Assembly: GCA_028023455.1 (NCBI GenBank)
Contig: JAQFVV010012420.1
Span: 3,844,001-3,908,000, forward strand
Direction: 5' to 3'
Source of the DNA: Epiperipatus broadwayi
Taxonomy: Eukaryota; Onychophora; Udeonychophora; Euonychophora; Peripatidae
Length of the DNA stretch: 64,000 nt
A program made the translations under genes and the position numbers. Shown piece by piece: positions 60,154 to 64,000 of the stretch. A model generated the notes under the pieces. The model ran no database searches and was not told the origin of the DNA. It worked only from the letters and a program-made list of their open reading frames with translations. The first letter of the stretch is position 1. The number at the start of each line of letters is the position of its first letter.

Positions 60154-60753
60154 TTGTGCAAATATGAAGCTGATAAAAGACGCAACCTGAACCAGTATGT
60201 AGCAGATGTAATTAATATTGGTTATTCACATTTAGCCATCAACAGGAAAATCAGTAAGTTCTATTACAATATTCAGCATAACCACATCAAAGACATTACG
60301 CCAAGAATTCTCATATCATATATCCAACCCCTTGCCAAATGCCTTGACAACACACTATCCAAAGACTTTAGCATTGCCTACCGGTCATCTTCGAACACAA
60401 ACAGACTTATAAACAACTCAAAACATAGAAACACATTCGAGCTCACTATTCGGTCGGTGTACAAAATGAACTGCCAAGCTGTATACTATGGGGAGATCTG
60501 GACTAACATAGCCAATAGAGTAGCCCAACACAAATATATCGACGCTAAAACTAAGCAAGATGGCAATTCCATCTTCTGCGAACACGAAAGAACATCAGGC
60601 CATAAATTTGAACCCATCACTGCCAACGTCATATGCTCCAAAAGACACGATGCCCGACGCAAGATTAGAGAGGCATTTTACATAGCTAGCAACCCCAAAT
60701 TCATCAATGGGAGAGAAGCATGCTTTGCTCTGTCTCGGAAAGGGAAATTATAA
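60154..60753 (+). pseudogene. Penelope-like C-terminal GIY-YIG endonuclease region
   Basis: An open run of 199 codons, one frame away from the RT end. The front (RRNLNQYVADVINIGYSHLA) is the RT thumb/linker. From about residue 103, IRSVYKMNCQAVYYGEIWTN, then IANRVAQHK, IFCEHERTSGHKF and ARRKIREAFYIASNPKFING follow the GIY-YIG layout: VY and YYG for the two name motifs, Arg in the RV.QH helix and Glu in REAFYI. In family members two extra Cys usually precede YYG; here the spacing is shortened by a small deletion (MNCQAVYYG). It ends 3 bp before the downstream terminal repeat. Confidence 0.8.
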
Positions 60754-61440
60754 TTCATTTGCATAATTTCCATTTCTACCGCACAATTACTACAACATCT
60801 ATTGTCTCTTGAAAGCGATAAGTTCTTTGATTTAATAGTTTTTTTTAATTTTAGTAAAATTAAAATTTTGCTTTTAAATATATACGTTCTAGCTTCATTA
60901 TCTGTGCAGACAGTGCATATATATATATTTAAAAACAGCTAAGTAATTGGTATCCTGTTCATCTGTATGTTCATCAATTGCAATGGAATATGTCTCGAAT
61001 GTTGGAATTAATGATTTTATTTGAGTCCTTAAATTCTTGGCTATGTCGTCAGTTCTGCTAGTAGTGGTATTTCGAGATAAACTTATACTTTTGAAGTTCT
61101 TTAATTGTCCTGGATGCAACACATATTGCATTCATGAATAAATTCCCCTTCAGCAAATGGTTTTGACTTGCTTGCAATTATGCGTGCTAATAAATAATTA
61201 GTTTTAACAACAGCTTTGTTATTCTCAATAGGCTTGATAAATACATTTGGTTGTTTTCTGAATGTTAGTTTTAATTCTGACATTTTATCTTCTCAGCATT
61301 TCCCAACATATTTGCCATAGCATCTTTTATGATTTGTATTGTAAGGCCTCTTGTTTTGCAAACTGTGATGAAGTTTTTACATATCAGACATTAAATTTTA
61401 CTTTTTCTTCAATAAAAAAAATATTGTAATTCCCATTTTT

Positions 61441-62508
61441 CTGGAGAGCTGTGATGATCTTTTTCCCATGCATAATTTTTTATTAATATTAGTAGAGGGT
61501 TTTGACATTCTTATGAATTATAAAATAATTTGAAAGAAAATACTACTGGTGTACTTTGGTTCACATTCGGAGCCCAATTAAACTGTCAGAGTTAAGCCGA
61601 TATTACTAGCTTTTCTAAATCTCAGAAATGTCTCACATATGCAAATAATGTATGCTTATAATTTCAGTGCATAACATTACCTGAAATAAATATCAAATCA
61701 CTTCAAATGTTAAAAAATTTTCAGCTACGCAATCTGTGAATAAATATATTCACAGAGGGCACAACTGAAAATTTGTTACTGTTTGAATGATTTGATATCT
61801 CATATGATTAATACGTTCAGCAGTATAACACTGAATAAATTTTGTAGACATCTTGTGTAGGCAATAAAGCATTTACTACAATTATTTAATAATGAAAATT
61901 TTTTGAAGCATGATTTTGGAAAAACAGTGTACAGTAAAGTATTTACACAGATATGAGATTCTACCTTCTCAAAAACATGATATTAATAGAATAATAATAA
62001 TAAATAAATTCTAAATATTATAATTAATTTTTGCCGAAATTTTTTTTTTTTAGAAAAAATAATAAAAAAAGAAATGTAAATATTAAATACGATCACTACT
62101 TGTCAGCCATTTGTTTTTTTAACATTTATTGTACACCCCTAAAATTATATTTTTAAAAAAATTCATCTATCAAGCTTGGTAGGCAGGATAACATACAAGT
62201 AGTGTTCATTTAATTCATATGTATATATGATCATTATGGTTACCAATGTTGATGGCTGTAGATTTTTTGTCAGCAGGCAGCATGTTTGACATGCCTGCTC
62301 TAAAACTAAATCAAGCATTCTAAATCTAAGTATTAAATATAAATAAAATAAATACCTGAAAATACATGAGTGAAATTATAAATTGTCCGATATATTGACT
62401 TGTTGTAAATAAATTGTTTCTCTATGTAGGTAGAATTATGTTTGTGAAAATGGTCAACGGAAAAATGCAAAAGCACCATTTAATATATATTATCATTTAT
62501 TTAAAGCA
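61441..62508. other. AT-rich sequence, nothing recognised
   Basis: May include the 5' flank of the hAT remnant. There is a short palindromic spot (gcatgtttgacatgc, near 62281) and no coding signal. Confidence 0.4.
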
Positions 62509-62512
62509 TTAA

Positions 62513-63560
62513 CTAGTAGTTATGGTCCTGGTACCATATTTAATTTTTAAAAAAAAAAAACTGACTTGGGATACAATTTTTACAATAACTTCAATTATAA
62601 TAATGTTAGAGCAAAAAGTTTTACGTTGATAGAAAAACTAAGGAAAACAATAAGACTAAGACAAATAGTGATTACCATTAAAAAAATAAGGAAAAAAGAA
62701 ATTTCAACATCCGAAATAATTATTACTTTATTGTTTGTTCATAATTTCTAATTTATCATCATTAATTAAGTTTAAATTATATCTTCATTGATAATTTATT
62801 TGTATTCCTCACAAAATTCTCATTCAAACCATATATAATACTTCTTCCCTGAGATAATTCATATCTTCAGAATCTACAAAAATAATCGCATAAGAATTCA
62901 TTTTTATCTTGTATCCCAAAAGTTACCAAACTCAAGGTGTCTATAAGAAAAAGATTCATTCTAATAAAAGATACAAAAAAAAACATTTTCAGAAAATTGG
63001 CTTTTTATCTATCCAAAACTAGAAATTAAACGTTACTGTCTGTATCAATGATAAAATGAGTTTCATCTCTTCATTTTATATTTTTTGTGTACACCAATGA
63101 TGTTTATATTCTTTGTGCACACCAGTGATGCTATCTCGTTATATTTATTGCCCCACAAAGATATAATTTATTTGTGTATAGCTGATTTGCTAGCTATATA
63201 CTTGAAAATAATGTGATGCTAGATGTGACAAAACTATTGACTCCACTGCATAAGTACCAAGGGATAGGCAAGAATCAGGATTTGATTCTTTGCCTGCATC
63301 CAATTCCATGTGGTATACATAATCATTGTGGCTATCACCACATACATCACTTGAAATCTCTATTGGTTTTAAGAGTTTATATTTTTATATGGTACTATGC
63401 TTAATGAATTGTGTGATTGCTTTATCAACTGCAACATTTCTATGCATCTGATAATCAGTCTTAAAATTTACATTCCACTGCTCTAAAGTACCTTAAATAT
63501 ATATATATGTAAATTATTTCTTGTTGTACAAACATGCAAGTGCAAACACACTAATAAATA
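62513..63560. mobile_element. Second, truncated copy of the TTAA-flanked family
   Basis: From TTAA at 62509-62512 and the start CTAGTAGTTATGG the sequence follows the element at 51833-53387 in order. Shared blocks: aaggaaaacaataag, atttcaacatc, attattactttattgtttgttcata, accatatataata, caccagtgatgctatct, and the short frame starting MM(Q/L)DV(A/T)KLLT. Similarity fades after about 63560 and the right end of the complete copy is missing. Confidence 0.8.
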
Positions 63561-63719
63561 TATAAACATACTAATATATTATTAAACCTTTTGAGAATCA
63601 TTATGTCTACAAAATAAAATTGCCTCAAATTTGGATCAGAGCCCCAAAATTACATTGTACATAAACCACTATGTAATAACGTGAAAGCTAAAACCTCTAA
63701 CAGATACGCTTTAAACATG

Positions 63720-63880
63720 CTTATGTGCTAGCCAATCAGATGCAATATTGACAGCACATGGGCCTCTCAATTCTCAAACACAAGTCACAACTATAAGAAA
63801 AAGATGGGACCCACCTTCTTCTATGCCTCAATTTATATATAAATAAGCCAGACTCGAGCATCTTGAACTAAGAGTGTGAA
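63720..63880 (+). promoter_or_regulatory. Promoter-like arrangement (CCAAT and TATA-type boxes)
   Basis: CCAATCAG at about 63731 is followed about 100 bp later by TATATATAAATAAG (about 63832). At an appropriate distance downstream comes ATCTTGAACTAAGAG (about 63860). The segment is less AT-rich than its neighbours. It could be the promoter of an LTR element or gene continuing beyond the window, or chance in AT-rich DNA. Confidence 0.2.
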
Positions 63881-64000
63881 GCTTAAATACCTTCACATTT
63901 AATTCACTAAATATTATATATAAATAAACAAAGCAAAATCTTTCGATTTACTACGAAGCAATTTTTTAAATCTAATGAAATCTGTTTGCACTTAATAAAT

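Larger units (their letters stand above)
58147..60925 (+). mobile_element. Penelope-like retroelement with terminal direct repeats
   Basis: An RT/GIY-YIG coding region (58507-60753) is bracketed by direct repeats: two tandem partial copies upstream (58147-58320 and 58321-58500, offset 116 bp) and one downstream (60757-60925). They share tagt.tcttgaaag.g.taagtt, aaaattttgcttttaYatat and atctgtgcagacag. Tandem and partial terminal repeats of this kind (pLTRs) are typical of Penelope-like elements. The element interrupts a hAT transposase remnant, whose reading resumes on the other side. Confidence 0.85.
56900..61440 (-). pseudogene. hAT transposase (ZBED5-like) split by a Penelope-like element
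   Basis: - strand order: NNKAVVKTNYLLARIIASKS, then KPFAEGEFIHEC (61220-61120), LKNFKSISLSRNTTTSRTDD then IAKNL, and SIAIDEHTDEQDTNYLAVF (the DE.TD catalytic block, about 60990). An insertion of about 2.75 kb follows. Sequence then resumes near 58140 with NLKVSEELLEI and TTGVYIFDNL. Near 57990 there is LATDRSPATTDVLKGV, and near 57830 FNHRQFNKFLKK. The C-terminal dimerisation segment FGSTYLYKQLFSILKNN is at about 57060. This is the fold order of hAT transposases related to ZBED5/FAM200-type proteins. Frameshifts and stops make it non-functional. Confidence 0.8.

Noticed and set aside
1-64000. CRISPR arrays, bacterial operons or prophage
   Set aside because: Spliced exons, long introns and eukaryotic retroelements exclude a prokaryotic origin. 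The tandem repeats found have no regular spacers.

Overview
This window is very AT-rich eukaryotic (metazoan) nuclear DNA with long introns, GT-AG splice sites, homopolymer runs and dense, decayed transposable elements. The gene and the mix of elements (Gypsy, Jockey-type and other LINEs, a Penelope-like element, hAT, mariner and pogo-like remnants) suggest an arthropod. The sequence alone does not fix the species.

The only host gene I can support is a CNOT4 orthologue (E3 ubiquitin ligase subunit of the CCR4-NOT complex) on the + strand. Five consecutive internal exons are visible at 8597-8664, 15942-16028, 16135-16443, 34445-34731 and 40126-40563. Their splice phases fit one another. They encode the end of the CCCH zinc-finger region, the following helix, a low-complexity linker and the conserved C-terminal block. 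The RING/RRM exons (upstream) and the last exons (downstream) were not found, so almost the whole window is intronic or flanking DNA of this gene.

Layout. 1-8596: upstream intron, mostly a 6.1-kb TIR element (427-6509) flanked by an 8-bp duplication. 8665-16134: introns with a TA-flanked foldback (9410-10033), a mariner remnant, a LINE tail and a pre-miRNA-like hairpin (14807-14890). 16444-34444: an 18-kb intron with a second 8-bp-TSD TIR element (19848-21536), a decayed - strand LINE (22700-25640), a long inverted repeat, a + strand LINE fragment and roughly 271-bp tandem repeats. 34732-40125: intron with a pogo-like MITE and a decayed LINE. 40564-64000: a dense nest of elements. A Jockey-like LINE abuts a - strand Gypsy element (43189-53855), which carries three later insertions: a LINE, a third 8-bp-TSD TIR element and a TTAA-flanked element. 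After that come two convergent hAT fragments, one split by a Penelope-like element, and a second copy of the TTAA-flanked family.

The strongest candidates for something undescribed are three related TIR elements. All have exact 8-bp target duplications, GG-type termini, a shared subterminal motif and interiors built of decayed minisatellites, with no recognisable transposase. The intronic pre-miRNA-like hairpin is the next best. The nested insertions also give a readable relative chronology.
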